Assembly (NCBI RefSeq): GCF_014196845.1
Contig: NZ_JACIEM010000001.1
Location: 434,001 to 498,000 of the forward strand
DNA: 64,000 nt
Source of the DNA: Aurantimonas endophytica
Lineage (GTDB): Bacteria; Pseudomonadota; Alphaproteobacteria; Rhizobiales; Rhizobiaceae
Reading direction: 5' to 3'
Shown here one piece after another: positions 50,428 through 60,879 of this stretch; position 1 is the stretch's first letter; every line of letters begins with the position of its first letter. Both the position numbers and the translations under genes were made by a program. The notes beneath the pieces are model-generated. The model was not told the DNA's origin and did no database searches. It saw nothing but the letters and a program-made list of their open reading frames with translations.

Positions 50428-51408
50428 ATGGCATCGGTAGAACAGAAGCGCGTTGAAGACGACGAGGCCGGGCTGCGCCTCGACCGGTGGTTCAAGCTGC
50501 ATTATCCGGGCCTCGGCTTCGGCCACCTGCAGAAGCTCCTGCGCTCCGGACAGGTGCGGGTCGACGGCGGTCGCGCCAAGTCCGACACGCGCGTCGCGCC
50601 GGGCCAGATGATCCGCGTCCCGCCCATGGGCAGCGATGCCGCGCGCCGCGTCGGTCCGCTCACACCCAACACGATGCGCGACCGCAACGACGGCGACGTT
50701 CTCTCGCAGATGCTGATCTACGAGGACGACAAGGTGCTGGTGTTCAACAAGCCGGCAGGGCTGGCGGTGCAGGGCGGCTCGGGCGTCTCGCGCCATGTCG
50801 ACAAGATGCTCGAGGCCTGGCGCAGCCGGAAGGGCGAGAAGCCCAGGCTGGTACATCGGCTCGACCGCGACACGTCCGGCGTCCTGGTGGTGGCCCGCAC
50901 GCGCGGCGCCGCCACGGCACTGACCCGCTCGTTCCGCGAACGCGACACCAAGAAGACCTACTGGGCCGTGGTGAAGGGAGTCCCGGTTCCCCACGACGGC
51001 CGCATCTCCACCTATCTGGTGAAGGAGCAGACGGAGGACGGCGACCGGATGCGCGTCGCCAAGCATGGTGAGGAGGGGGCCGACCACGCCCTGACGCACT
51101 ACCGGGTGATCGAGAACCTGGCGCAGAACTTCGCCTGGCTGGAGATGGAGCCCTATACCGGCCGCACCCATCAGCTGCGCGTCCATGCCCTGCATCTCGG
51201 CCATCCGATCCTCGGCGACCCGAAATATTTCGAGCACGACACCAACTGGGACTTCCCCGGCGGCGTCCAGAAGCGGCTGCATCTCCATGCGCGGCGGATC
51301 GTGATCCCGCATCCCGATGGCGGCCTGGTGGACCAGGTGGCGCCGCTGCCACCGCACATGGTGCAGACCTTCAACCTCTTCGGCTTCGACGAGGAGCTCG
51401 GCGACTGA
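50428..51408 (+). CDS. rluC: RluC-type 23S rRNA pseudouridine synthase
   Basis: RluC-family enzymes make pseudouridines in 23S rRNA (955, 2504 and 2580 in E. coli). The 326-aa protein has an N-terminal S4 RNA-binding domain (about residues 14-65) and the catalytic motif HRLDRDTSG at 143-151, with the active Asp at about 146. EPYTGRTHQLRVHALHLGHPILGD is also typical. I chose MASVEQKRVE at 50428; the frame opens 48 nt earlier without conservation. The HAD gene starts on the last base of its stop. Confidence 0.93.
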   Translation: MASVEQKRVEDDEAGLRLDRWFKLHYPGLGFGHLQKLLRSGQVRVDGGRAKSDTRVAPGQMIRVPPMGSDAARRVGPLTPNTMRDRNDGDVLSQMLIYEDDKVLVFNKPAGLAVQGGSGVSRHVDKMLEAWRSRKGEKPRLVHRLDRDTSGVLVVARTRGAATALTRSFRERDTKKTYWAVVKGVPVPHDGRISTYLVKEQTEDGDRMRVAKHGEEGADHALTHYRVIENLAQNFAWLEMEPYTGRTHQLRVHALHLGHPILGDPKYFEHDTNWDFPGGVQKRLHLHARRIVIPHPDGGLVDQVAPLPPHMVQTFNLFGFDEELGD

Positions 51409-52115
51409 TGAAGGCGATCCTCTTCGACTGCGACGGCACCATCGCCGATTCCTGCGGCGTGATCTGCGACATCATGCGGCGCACCTTCGTGGCTCATGGC
51501 CTGGATGCTCCGGCAGACGCGGCGACGCGGGACATCATCGGCCTCTCGCTCGATGTCGCCATCGCCCGCCTGCACCCGGGCGTGGAGGCCTCGCTGCTTG
51601 CCTCCCTGGTCACCGGCTACCGGACGCAGTTCCGCGCGGCGCGTGTGGAACCGGGCTTCCGCGAAATGCTGTTCCCCGAGATGAGGGGGCTGATCGATCG
51701 GCTTTCGGCGCGCGATTCCCTGCTTCTTGGCATGGTCACCGGAAAATCCCGCAGGGGTGTCGCAGCGCTTTGCGCGGAGCACGATATGGCGGCTGCGTTC
51801 TCGGTGGTTCGCACGGCCGACGACTGCCCGTCCAAGCCGCATCCGGCGATGGTACTCGAATGCTGCGAGGCCCTTGGGGTCGGTGCACAGGATACGTTGG
51901 TGGTCGGCGATTCGATCTACGACGTCGAAATGGCTCGCGCTGCCGGCGCGACGGCAATCGGTGTCGCCTGGGGAACCCATCGACCCGACATGCTCTTCTC
52001 AGCCGGTGCGGCAGAGGTGGCCGGCACGCCTGGAGAACTCGGTCTGCTGATCGACCAGTGGCGCGAAGGCGGCCTTGCCACCGCCCGCCGGGAAGTGCTG
52101 AGCGCCGTTTCCTGA
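51408..52115 (+). CDS. HAD-superfamily hydrolase, subfamily IA
   Basis: The 235-aa protein has HAD motif I FDCDGTIADS with Asp7 and Asp9, motif II in GMVTGKS, the motif III Lys in PSKPHPAM and motif IV as VVGDSIYDVEMA. It resembles phosphoglycolate phosphatases. It shares a base with the rluC stop (TGATG), a gene pair conserved in many Rhizobiales. Substrate unknown. Confidence 0.92.
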   Translation: MKAILFDCDGTIADSCGVICDIMRRTFVAHGLDAPADAATRDIIGLSLDVAIARLHPGVEASLLASLVTGYRTQFRAARVEPGFREMLFPEMRGLIDRLSARDSLLLGMVTGKSRRGVAALCAEHDMAAAFSVVRTADDCPSKPHPAMVLECCEALGVGAQDTLVVGDSIYDVEMARAAGATAIGVAWGTHRPDMLFSAGAAEVAGTPGELGLLIDQWREGGLATARREVLSAVS

Positions 52116-52181
52116 AGGATCGTGCCGGGCGCGGGAGCATTGCTTCCATCCCGTTGGTCCACCATCCCGACGAGTGACGCA

Positions 52182-52907
52182 ATGAGCAAGTCGATCAACC
52201 CTCGCCCGGAACTGCCGAAGCGCTTCTACGCGGAAGTCACCGTGTCGGAAGGCGAGGGCGGCCACGCCATCCTCCTCGACGGACGGCCGGTCAAGACGCC
52301 CGCGCGCCGCCCGCTGGCCATCCCCAGTCGGGCCGTCGCGGACGCGGTGGCGGCCGAATGGGAGGCGCAAGGGGAACGTATTGACCCGGCGACGATGCCC
52401 GTGACCCGCCTCGTCAACACCGTCGTCGACGCCATCGCCGACGATCCGGATCCGGTGCGGACCGACGTCGCGCGTTATGCGGAGACGGATCTGCTGTTCT
52501 ATCGCGCCGGAGACCCGGCGCGGCTGGTCGAGCGACAGCGCGACCGCTGGGATCCGATCCTCGAATGGGTGCATCAGCGGCTGGGCGCGCGCTTTCTGCT
52601 CGCGGAAGGCGTGATGCATGTCGCCCAGCCGGAGCCCTCCCTGCGCGCGGTTGCCAGGCACGTCGCCGATTTCGCCGATCCCTTCGCCGTTGCGGCATTA
52701 CACCAGGTGACCACGCTGACCGGCTCGGCACTGCTGGCACTGGCGCTGGCGGACGGCCACGTCACGGCAGAGGAGGCGTGGTCGCTGGCGCATCTGGATG
52801 AAGACTGGAACATCGAGCAATGGGGCGCCGATGCAGAAGCCGAGATACGGCGGGCACTGCGATGGGAAGAGATGCAGGCGGCGGCGCTGATCCTCGCCGG
52901 TCGTTGA
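52182..52907 (+). CDS. ATP12-family F1-ATPase assembly chaperone
   Basis: ATP12 proteins bind the F1 alpha subunit during ATP synthase assembly in mitochondria and alphaproteobacteria. The 241-aa product starts MSKSINPRPELPKRFY and has the family landmarks LLDGRPVKTPAR(R)PL near residue 30 and YAETDLLFYRA near residue 110, followed by the helical C-terminal domain ending with HLDEDWNIEQWG. It follows the HAD gene by 66 nt. Confidence 0.93.
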   Translation: MSKSINPRPELPKRFYAEVTVSEGEGGHAILLDGRPVKTPARRPLAIPSRAVADAVAAEWEAQGERIDPATMPVTRLVNTVVDAIADDPDPVRTDVARYAETDLLFYRAGDPARLVERQRDRWDPILEWVHQRLGARFLLAEGVMHVAQPEPSLRAVARHVADFADPFAVAALHQVTTLTGSALLALALADGHVTAEEAWSLAHLDEDWNIEQWGADAEAEIRRALRWEEMQAAALILAGR

Positions 52908-52997
52908 GCCAGACCGCGGGCGGTGAAGTTCCTCCGTGGGTGTGCTAACGGCCATCGGGCAGCGCCCGTGACAGGGTGACTGGGAGGAGGGAAGCAA

Positions 52998-54530
52998 ATG
53001 CGGGACATGCTGGGGGAACTCGAGGCACGGCGCGAGCAGGCCCGACAAGGCGGTGGCCGTAAACGCATCGACGCGCAGCATGCCAAGGGCAAGCTCACCG
53101 CCCGCGAGCGGCTCGACGTGTTTCTCGACGAGGGCTCGTTCGAGGAATTCGACATGTTCGTCCAGCACCGCGGGACGGATTTCGGCATGGCTGAACAGAC
53201 CATTCCCGGCGACGGCGTCGTCACCGGCTGGGGCACGGTGAACGGCCGCACCGTCTTCGTCTTCGCCAAGGACTTCACCGTCTTCGGCGGCTCGCTGTCC
53301 GAGGCGCATGCCGAGAAGGTCCAGAAGGTCCTAGACATGGCGCTGCGCAATCGCGCGCCGATCATCGGCTTCTACGATGCCGGCGGCGCCCGCATACAGG
53401 AAGGGGTCGCCGCGCTCGGCGGCTATGCCGAGATCTTCCAGCGCAACGTCCTCGCCTCCGGCGTCATCCCGCAGATCTCCGTGATCATGGGCCCTTGCGC
53501 CGGCGGCGACGTCTATTCCCCGGCGATGACCGACTTCATCTTCATGGTCCGCGATACGTCCTACATGTTCGTCACCGGCCCGGACGTCGTGAAGACCGTG
53601 ACCAACGAGACCGTCACGGCCGAGGAGCTCGGCGGTGCGTCGGTCCACACGGTGAAGTCTTCGATCGCCGACGGCGCGTACGACAACGACATCGCCGCGC
53701 TGACCGAGATGCGCCGGCTGATCGACCTGTTGCCCGCCTCGAACACGTCGCCGGTGCCGGAACTGAGCTTCAGCCAATCGGTGACGGAGGAGGACCCCTC
53801 GCTCGATACGCTCGTGCCGGACAATGCCAACAAGCCGTACGACATCAAGGAGCTGATCGCCAAGACGGTCGACGAGGCCGATTTCTTCGAGATCCAGGCG
53901 GCGTTCGCCAAGAACATCGTCACCGGTTTTGGCCGCATCGAGGGCCGAACCGTCGGCATCGTCGCCAACCAGCCGATGGTGCTGGCCGGCGTCCTCGATT
54001 CCGACGCCTCGCGCAAGGCAGCGCGCTTTGTCCGGTTCTGCGATTGCTTCTCCATCCCGGTCCTGACCTTCGTCGACGTGCCGGGTTTCCTGCCGGGTAC
54101 CGCGCAGGAGCAGGGCGGCCTGATCAAGCACGGCGCCAAGCTGCTCTTCGCCTATGCCGAGGCGACGGTGCCGAAGGTTACGGTGATCACCCGCAAGGCC
54201 TTCGGCGGCGCCTACGATGTCATGGCCTCGAAGCACCTTCGCGGCGACATCAACTATGCCTGGCCGACGGCGCAGATCGCCGTGATGGGCGCCAAGGGGG
54301 CGGCGGAGATCATCCACCGGCGGGACGCGGCGGACCCTGAGAAGCTGGCGCAGCACACGCGGGAATATGAGGAGCGTTTCCTGTCGCCGTTCGTCGCCGC
54401 CGAGCGCGGCTATGTCGACGAGGTGATCATGCCGCACTCGACGCGGCGCCGCGTCGCCAGGGCGCTGGCGATGCTGCGCAACAAGGATCTCGAGAACCCC
54501 TGGAAGAAGCACGACAACATCCCGCTATAG
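52998..54530 (+). CDS. pccB: Propionyl-CoA carboxylase beta subunit (carboxyltransferase)
   Basis: PccB moves CO2 from biotin to propionyl-CoA, giving methylmalonyl-CoA. The 510-aa protein has both crotonase-like halves: [24 protein letters not shown] (residues about 125-148) with the acyl-CoA oxyanion glycines, and [23 protein letters not shown] near residue 360. The N-terminal [21 protein letters not shown] is shared by the family. A GGAGGAGG ribosome-binding site precedes the ATG. Its partner pccA lies 3.2 kb downstream beyond four unrelated genes. Confidence 0.93.
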   Translation: MRDMLGELEARREQARQGGGRKRIDAQHAKGKLTARERLDVFLDEGSFEEFDMFVQHRGTDFGMAEQTIPGDGVVTGWGTVNGRTVFVFAKDFTVFGGSLSEAHAEKVQKVLDMALRNRAPIIGFYDAGGARIQEGVAALGGYAEIFQRNVLASGVIPQISVIMGPCAGGDVYSPAMTDFIFMVRDTSYMFVTGPDVVKTVTNETVTAEELGGASVHTVKSSIADGAYDNDIAALTEMRRLIDLLPASNTSPVPELSFSQSVTEEDPSLDTLVPDNANKPYDIKELIAKTVDEADFFEIQAAFAKNIVTGFGRIEGRTVGIVANQPMVLAGVLDSDASRKAARFVRFCDCFSIPVLTFVDVPGFLPGTAQEQGGLIKHGAKLLFAYAEATVPKVTVITRKAFGGAYDVMASKHLRGDINYAWPTAQIAVMGAKGAAEIIHRRDAADPEKLAQHTREYEERFLSPFVAAERGYVDEVIMPHSTRRRVARALAMLRNKDLENPWKKHDNIPL

Positions 54531-54546
54531 GCGGCGCGTCGTCGTT

Positions 54547-55509
54547 TCAGGCGGCGACGGAGCGCTGCGCGACGATGAGGTTTCGGCCGCGCTGCTTGGC
54601 GGCGTAGAGCGAGGCATCCGCAGCCGCGATGAGATCGGCGGGCGAGGTCATCTCCGAATTCCGGCTGGCAGCTCCGATACTGATCGTCACCCGGTCTTGA
54701 GAAGAGGCCTCGTGATGGGGGATGGCTGCGCGGTCCGTCGCCTCCAGGATTCTGTGCGCTACCGAGAGCGCCCCGTCGAGGCCGGCATGCGGCAAGACGA
54801 CGGCAAACTCCTCGCCGCCGTACCGCGCCACGATATCCACGTCGCCGCGCGTCTCTCCGACGATGATCTGGGCGATCCGCTTCAGGCAGTCGTCGCCACA
54901 CTGATGGCCAAGATGGTCGTTGTATATCTTGAAATGGTCGATATCGATCATCAGCAGCGAAAGCGGCTGGCCGGAGCGGGCCGCCAACTCCCATTCGCTC
55001 TCGAAACGCACGTCGAAGGCCCGGCGATTGGCGATGCCGGTCAGCCCGTCCAGGCTCGCCAGAAGCTCGAGCGCCGACTGTGCCTCCTTCTGTGCGGTGA
55101 TGTCGCGCAGCGTCTCGACGACCGCGATGAGGGTGCCATCGTCGGCGTAGATGGGACCGGCATCGATCGCCAGATAGCGGCGGCCGCGGCCCGTCGGAAA
55201 TACGCACCAGTTTTCGGCAGACAGGGCGCCGGTCTGGCAGTCCAGGCTCCGGTCGATCTCGTAGAACTCGGCGACCCGCGCCGACGCTCCCTCAAGTACC
55301 AGGTCGGCCAAGCAACGGCGCTGTTGCTGGTAGAAGCCGGTCCAGTGACGGCGCGTACCGAGAACCGCTGATGCCGGCACCCCGGTCATCCGTTCGCAGG
55401 CGCGATTCCAGATGATCACCCGGCCGGCGGCGTCGAGCACAAAGGTGGGGACGACGAGATGCTCCATCAACTGAACGGCGAAGGTGTGGTATTTCGCCTC
55501 GCGCATCAT
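54547..55509 (-). CDS. PAS-GGDEF diguanylate cyclase with degenerate inhibitory site
   Basis: The protein (320 aa from the ATG at 55509) has an N-terminal PAS domain (about residues 15-135, ending with ETLRDITAQKEAQ) and a GGDEF domain with the active motif GGEEF at 231-235. The inhibitory RxxD position reads GDVD (residues 222-225), so the Arg is missing and c-di-GMP product inhibition may be weak. There is no membrane helix, so it is cytosolic. GGAGGG lies about 9 nt before this ATG; the ATG at 55527 is an alternative. It converges with pccB. Confidence 0.92.
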   Translation of the reverse strand: MMREAKYHTFAVQLMEHLVVPTFVLDAAGRVIIWNRACERMTGVPASAVLGTRRHWTGFYQQQRRCLADLVLEGASARVAEFYEIDRSLDCQTGALSAENWCVFPTGRGRRYLAIDAGPIYADDGTLIAVVETLRDITAQKEAQSALELLASLDGLTGIANRRAFDVRFESEWELAARSGQPLSLLMIDIDHFKIYNDHLGHQCGDDCLKRIAQIIVGETRGDVDIVARYGGEEFAVVLPHAGLDGALSVAHRILEATDRAAIPHHEASSQDRVTISIGAASRNSEMTSPADLIAAADASLYAAKQRGRNLIVAQRSVAA

Positions 55510-55565
55510 CGCATTCAACCCTCCCATTCCATCTGAAACGTTGCATCGCCATTATTGGAACAGAG

Positions 55566-55595
55566 ATCTTAACGAATTCTGTTTCACTGTTGCAA
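55566..55595 (-). promoter_or_regulatory. Predicted promoter of the diguanylate cyclase gene
   Basis: Reading the minus strand, TTGCAA (55595-55590) and TTAAGA (55572-55567) have a 17-nt spacer; TAAGAT fits with 18. The region is distinctly AT-rich. A 10-bp inverted repeat begins 5 nt upstream of this -35 element. Confidence 0.4.
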
Positions 55596-55600
55596 GACTC

Positions 55601-55676
55601 ATCATATCTTGATGGCAAAAGCGCAGCGCAAGGAAAGATTGAGAGTTTTTGGGGTTTTCGCTTGGGAAGATATGAT
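55601..55676. repeat. 10-bp inverted repeat in an AT-rich intergenic region
   Basis: ATCATATCTT at 55601-55610 is the exact reverse complement of AAGATATGAT at 55667-55676, with 56 nt between. It sits in a 246-nt gap between the cyclase start and the end of the UPF0178 gene, where base composition is far less GC-rich than elsewhere. It could be paired operator half-sites upstream of the cyclase promoter, or the stem of a small RNA. Confidence 0.55.
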
Positions 55677-55755
55677 ATGGACCCGTGGAGCGGGACATCC
55701 TTGGTGTCGACAGTCTGGATGAATTCTGTGAAGTCGCTCGCGACGCAGCCGGGGC

Positions 55756-56205
55756 TTACGCCCGCGACCGTCTCAGGATCAACTCCAGCGCCTGTCGAAA
55801 TCGCGACCGGTCGGCGGCGGTGAAGGAGGCGTTGTAGCCCTTGCTCTCGCCCGTCTCGCGCAGATGCTGCTTGAACGCGCGCATGGACAGTGCCGCACCG
55901 ATCGACTCCGGCGTGAATTCTCGCCCTGTCGGACCAAGGGCGGCGGCGCCGGCTTCGAGCGCCCTGGCGGCGAGGGGGATGTCCGCCGTGATGACGACGT
56001 CTTCCGGCGCTGCCGCTTCGGCGATCCAGTCGTCGGCAGCGTCCGCGCCCTCCGCCACGACCACGATTCGGGCATCGGGATAACGCGACGGCCGCATCCC
56101 GCCGTTCGACACGAGGAATGCCTCGGCGTCGTGGCGCAGGGCCACCTCGATCGCCTCGTCCTTCACCGGGCAGGCATCGGCATCGATCAGTACTTTACGG
56201 GGCAT
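55756..56205 (-). CDS. UPF0178 (YaiI/YqxD, DUF188) family protein
   Basis: The 149-aa product starts MPRKVLIDADACPVKDEAIE, the signature of UPF0178, which belongs to the PIN/NYN-like nuclease-fold families. Conserved acidic residues include DADAC near the start, ADDWIAE and TADIPLAARAL mid-protein. Function in cells is not established. An earlier in-frame Met at 56241 gives extra residues without conservation. It is divergent from the EamA transporter gene by 81 nt. Confidence 0.92.
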   Translation of the reverse strand: MPRKVLIDADACPVKDEAIEVALRHDAEAFLVSNGGMRPSRYPDARIVVVAEGADAADDWIAEAAAPEDVVITADIPLAARALEAGAAALGPTGREFTPESIGAALSMRAFKQHLRETGESKGYNASFTAADRSRFRQALELILRRSRA

Positions 56206-56286
56206 CAAGTTTTCCACTCGCCTGTCGCCGTTCGCCGGCAAACGATCCTCGGCGACGGGGATGATCGCAACATGCCATGAAGCACC

Positions 56287-57240
56287 ATGACGTCACTTGC
56301 CAGAACCTTTGAAAACACTCCGGCCGAAGTGCTGCGCGGGATAGCCATCATGATTGCCGCCGCGGCATTCATTCCGCTGCTGGACGCTTTCGGCAAGATC
56401 CTCGTGATGACGTATCGCGTATCGGCGGGCGAGGTCGCGCTGGTCCGTCTCGTCCTCCAGGCCGGGCTGATTCTGCCCGTCCTGCTGCTGGCCCGCGGGC
56501 GCAGTGGTCTTAGCACCACCCATCTCTGGCTGAACCTGCTGCGAGGTGCGCTGCTTGCCTTCTCCGGCGTCGCCTTCTTTGCGGCGCTCGAGTTCATGCC
56601 GCTTGCCGATGCCTCGGCGGTGTTCCTGATCCAGCCGATGATCGTCACGCTATTATCCGGCGTGCTGCTGAAGGAGCGGATCGGCTGGCAGCGAATCGCT
56701 GCCGCCGCCGTCGGCTTTATCGGCGCTCTCGTCATCGTCCGTCCCAGCTATGCGGTGTTCGGCGTACCATCACTGTTTCCGGTGGTCGCCGCCGTCTGTG
56801 CCGCACTGTACATGATCGTGACGCGCAAGGTTTCGCACGGTGCCAAGCCGCTTACGATGCTGTTCTACTCGGGCCTCGGGGGCAGCGTGGTGCTGTCGGC
56901 GGTGATGGTCGTAACCCTGCCATTCGACATTCCCGCCCTGCGCCTCGCCTGGCCGGCGTCGGCAGCGATATGGCAGCTGCTGCTGCTCACCGGCCTTATC
57001 GGGGCGATCGGCCATTTGCTTTTCATTCTCGCCTACCGGCTGGCGCCGGCGTCGGTGCTGGCGCCCTTCGGCTATGTCGAGATCGTCTCGGCGGTTCTTC
57101 TCGGCTACCTGATCTTCGGCGAAGTGCCGGACGGCGCAAAATGGTTCGGCATGGCGATCATCGTCGGCTCCGGGCTTTTCATCTACGCTCGTGAAAAGCG
57201 TCTCGCCCGCAATCTTCCACCGCCGCCGCTGGTCCACTGA
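56287..57240 (+). CDS. EamA-family (drug/metabolite) transporter
   Basis: The 317-aa inner-membrane protein has about ten helices in two EamA repeats; the first repeat contains LRGALLAFSGVAFFAALEFMPLADASAVF and the second ends YLIFGEVPDGAKWFGMAIIVGSGLFIYAREKR. These are typical of DMT-superfamily exporters or importers of small metabolites. Substrate unknown. It converges with the XRE regulator gene, 9 nt apart. Confidence 0.9.
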   Translation: MTSLARTFENTPAEVLRGIAIMIAAAAFIPLLDAFGKILVMTYRVSAGEVALVRLVLQAGLILPVLLLARGRSGLSTTHLWLNLLRGALLAFSGVAFFAALEFMPLADASAVFLIQPMIVTLLSGVLLKERIGWQRIAAAAVGFIGALVIVRPSYAVFGVPSLFPVVAAVCAALYMIVTRKVSHGAKPLTMLFYSGLGGSVVLSAVMVVTLPFDIPALRLAWPASAAIWQLLLLTGLIGAIGHLLFILAYRLAPASVLAPFGYVEIVSAVLLGYLIFGEVPDGAKWFGMAIIVGSGLFIYAREKRLARNLPPPPLVH

Positions 57241-57249
57241 GCGACTGTG

Positions 57250-57606
57250 TCAGCCCGCGGCCGAGTCCTGCTCTTCGAGCCGCGCGATCTCCCGATCGAG
57301 CCCGTCGCGGCGAGATCTGAGGGCCGCCAGGCGATCGGCATGGTCGGATCCGGGCACGGGCTCGTCTTCCGGTGCGGCACCATAGCCGCCGATCAGCCAG
57401 GCCGGGCTGACGCCGAGGATCCCCGCGAGGGTGATCAGCTTGTTGGCGCGCGGTTCCGCCCGGTCACGCTCCCATCCGCGCATGGTCTCCGGCTTTACGC
57501 CGAGCCGCGCTGCCAGCTGCGACGTCGCCATCCCGAGCGTCTCGCGGCTGCGCTGGATGCGGCCGCCCAGCGTATCGTGATCCCTGCGTGCGGTGATGTT
57601 ATCCAC
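57250..57606 (-). CDS. XRE-family transcriptional regulator next to pccA
   Basis: The 118-aa protein begins at GTG (VDNITARRDHDTLGG), with GGAGG about 9 nt upstream; a longer open frame to 57753 is untranslated leader. A Cro/C1 helix-turn-helix covers residues about 13-70 (LGGRIQRSRETLG...SQLAARLGVKPETMRGWERDRAEPRANKL). The C-terminus has a short coiled-coil (RLAALRSRRDGLDREIARLEEQ). It is divergent from pccA with a 170-nt shared region that contains a palindrome, so control of pccA or of itself is likely. It lacks the large C-terminal domain of the ScfR/PccR type. Confidence 0.88.
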   Translation of the reverse strand: MDNITARRDHDTLGGRIQRSRETLGMATSQLAARLGVKPETMRGWERDRAEPRANKLITLAGILGVSPAWLIGGYGAAPEDEPVPGSDHADRLAALRSRRDGLDREIARLEEQDSAAG

Positions 57607-57721
57607 TTTTTCCCCTCCGGTCGGGTAACCCCATCTATCGCATCGACAGCCCCAAGCTGCTGTCTGATGAGCGTCGTCGGGCAAACGTCTTGCGGCGGTG
57701 CCGACCCTTGGCTTGCAGGAA

Positions 57722-57733
57722 CTTTGCGCAAAG
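57722..57733. promoter_or_regulatory. Perfect 12-bp palindrome upstream of pccA
   Basis: CTTTGCGCAAAG is a perfect palindrome 43 nt before the pccA start in the divergent pccA/XRE region. I recall the TTTGC/GCAAA half-sites of the ScfR-type propionate regulator PccR being similar, but no tandem second copy is visible here. It is a candidate operator. Confidence 0.5.
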
Positions 57734-57776
57734 GTCAAAACGATCGCCCGCATCTGACACGCCGGAGCGTCGCGCC

Positions 57777-59772
<1,996 letters not shown>

Positions 59773-59789
<17 letters not shown>

Positions 59790-60633
59790 TCGTCAGCGGC
59801 TGAGGGCCATCGAGGGTCGGGCCGAACACGCGCTCGAAGTTCTGGCGCAGCAGCATGTCGACTTCCGGCAGCGTGACCGGAATCCCGAGATCGGCGAGGC
59901 TGGTGACGCCATGGCCGCGGATGCCGCATGGCACGATGCCGGCGAAATGGTCGAGATTCGGGTCGACGTTCAGCGAGATGCCGTGGAAAGTCACCCAGCG
60001 GCGCACGCGGATGCCGATCGCAGCGATCTTGTCCTCGGCGACGGCGTCATCGACGCGCCTGGCGCGCTCCGGCCGGCGGACCCAGACGCCGACCCGGTCC
60101 TCGCGGCGCTCGCCGGTGATCTGGAACTCACCGAGCGTGGCGATAATCCACGCTTCCAGAGCGGCGACGAAGGCACGCACGTCCTGCCGGCGGCGTGTCA
60201 GATCCAGCATCACGTAGGCGACCCGCTGGCCGGGCCCATGATAGGTATATTCGCCGCCGCGACCCGTCGCGAAGACAGGCAGCCCGCCGGCGTCGACCAG
60301 ATCGGCCTCCTGGGCGCTGGTGCCGGCCGTATAAAGCGGGGGGTGCTCGAGAAGCAGCACGGCCTCCGACGCCGTGCCTGCAGCGATCGCCTTCGCCCGC
60401 TCCTCCATGGCAGCCACGGCATCGGGGTAGGAAGTCAGTCCACCAAGAATCACCCACTCGACCGGCGGCGATCCTTCAGGGGCGGTGAATCGCTCCGCAA
60501 CGGTCGCGAGTCGTGTTTTCGCGTAGTCTCTGTCGGTCCGGACATCCATGCGCTTCATGTAGCGATCCGTAAGCACCGGGAAAAGCGGCATTTCCTGCAG
60601 GCGGACCCGATCCGGGGGAATTCGCGGCGACAT
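59773..60633 (-). CDS. lipB: Octanoyltransferase LipB (lipoate biosynthesis)
   Basis: LipB transfers octanoate from ACP to lipoyl domains. Motifs present: [22 protein letters not shown] near residue 124, [19 protein letters not shown] with the catalytic Lys, and [13 protein letters not shown] with the catalytic Cys. The longest frame is 286 aa, some 30-50 residues more than usual; Met at 60549 ([11 protein letters not shown]) is a plausible later start, but no ribosome-binding site decides it. The 3' end overlaps pccA by 17 nt in a convergent pair. Confidence 0.93.
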
Positions 60634-60714
60634 ACGGCGAAAGACCTTGTGCCCCCCGGGAAGTCTTGTTACATGCCCGCCACCGACGGCCTCGCGGCTT
60701 TCGGTACACGGCGT

Positions 60715-60799
60715 GCGGTCGTGGCGGAATTGGTAGACGCGCAGCGTTGAGGTCGCTGTGGGGCAACCCGTGGAAGTTCGAGTCTTCTCGACCGCACCA
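60715..60799 (+). tRNA. tRNA-Leu (GAG)
   Basis: The 85-nt sequence has acceptor arms GCGGTCG/CGACCGC followed by A and encoded CCA, a D arm GGCGGAATTGGTAGACGC, an anticodon arm CAGCG-TTGAGGT-CGCTG presenting GAG (reads CUC/CUU), a long variable arm typical of leucine tRNAs, and a GTTCGAGTC T loop. An integrase gene begins its 3' end 80 nt downstream, so the tRNA 3' end is the likely integration site. Confidence 0.97.
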
Positions 60800-60816
60800 C
60801 CTTATTTATAAGGCAT

Positions 60817-60870
60817 TGATGGGAAAGCAGTTTTTCCCGTCAACCCCGCACCTGCTACCAGGGTGCGGGG
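60817..60870. terminator. Two stem-loops between tRNA-Leu and the integrase gene
   Basis: The first, 60817-60842, pairs TGATGGGAAA with TTTCCCGTCA (one wobble). The second, 60844-60870, pairs CCCCGCACC with GGTGCGGGG over 9 perfect bp. They lie between the rightward tRNA and the leftward integrase and probably terminate transcription from both sides. Confidence 0.6.
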
Positions 60871-60879
60871 ATAGAGTGT

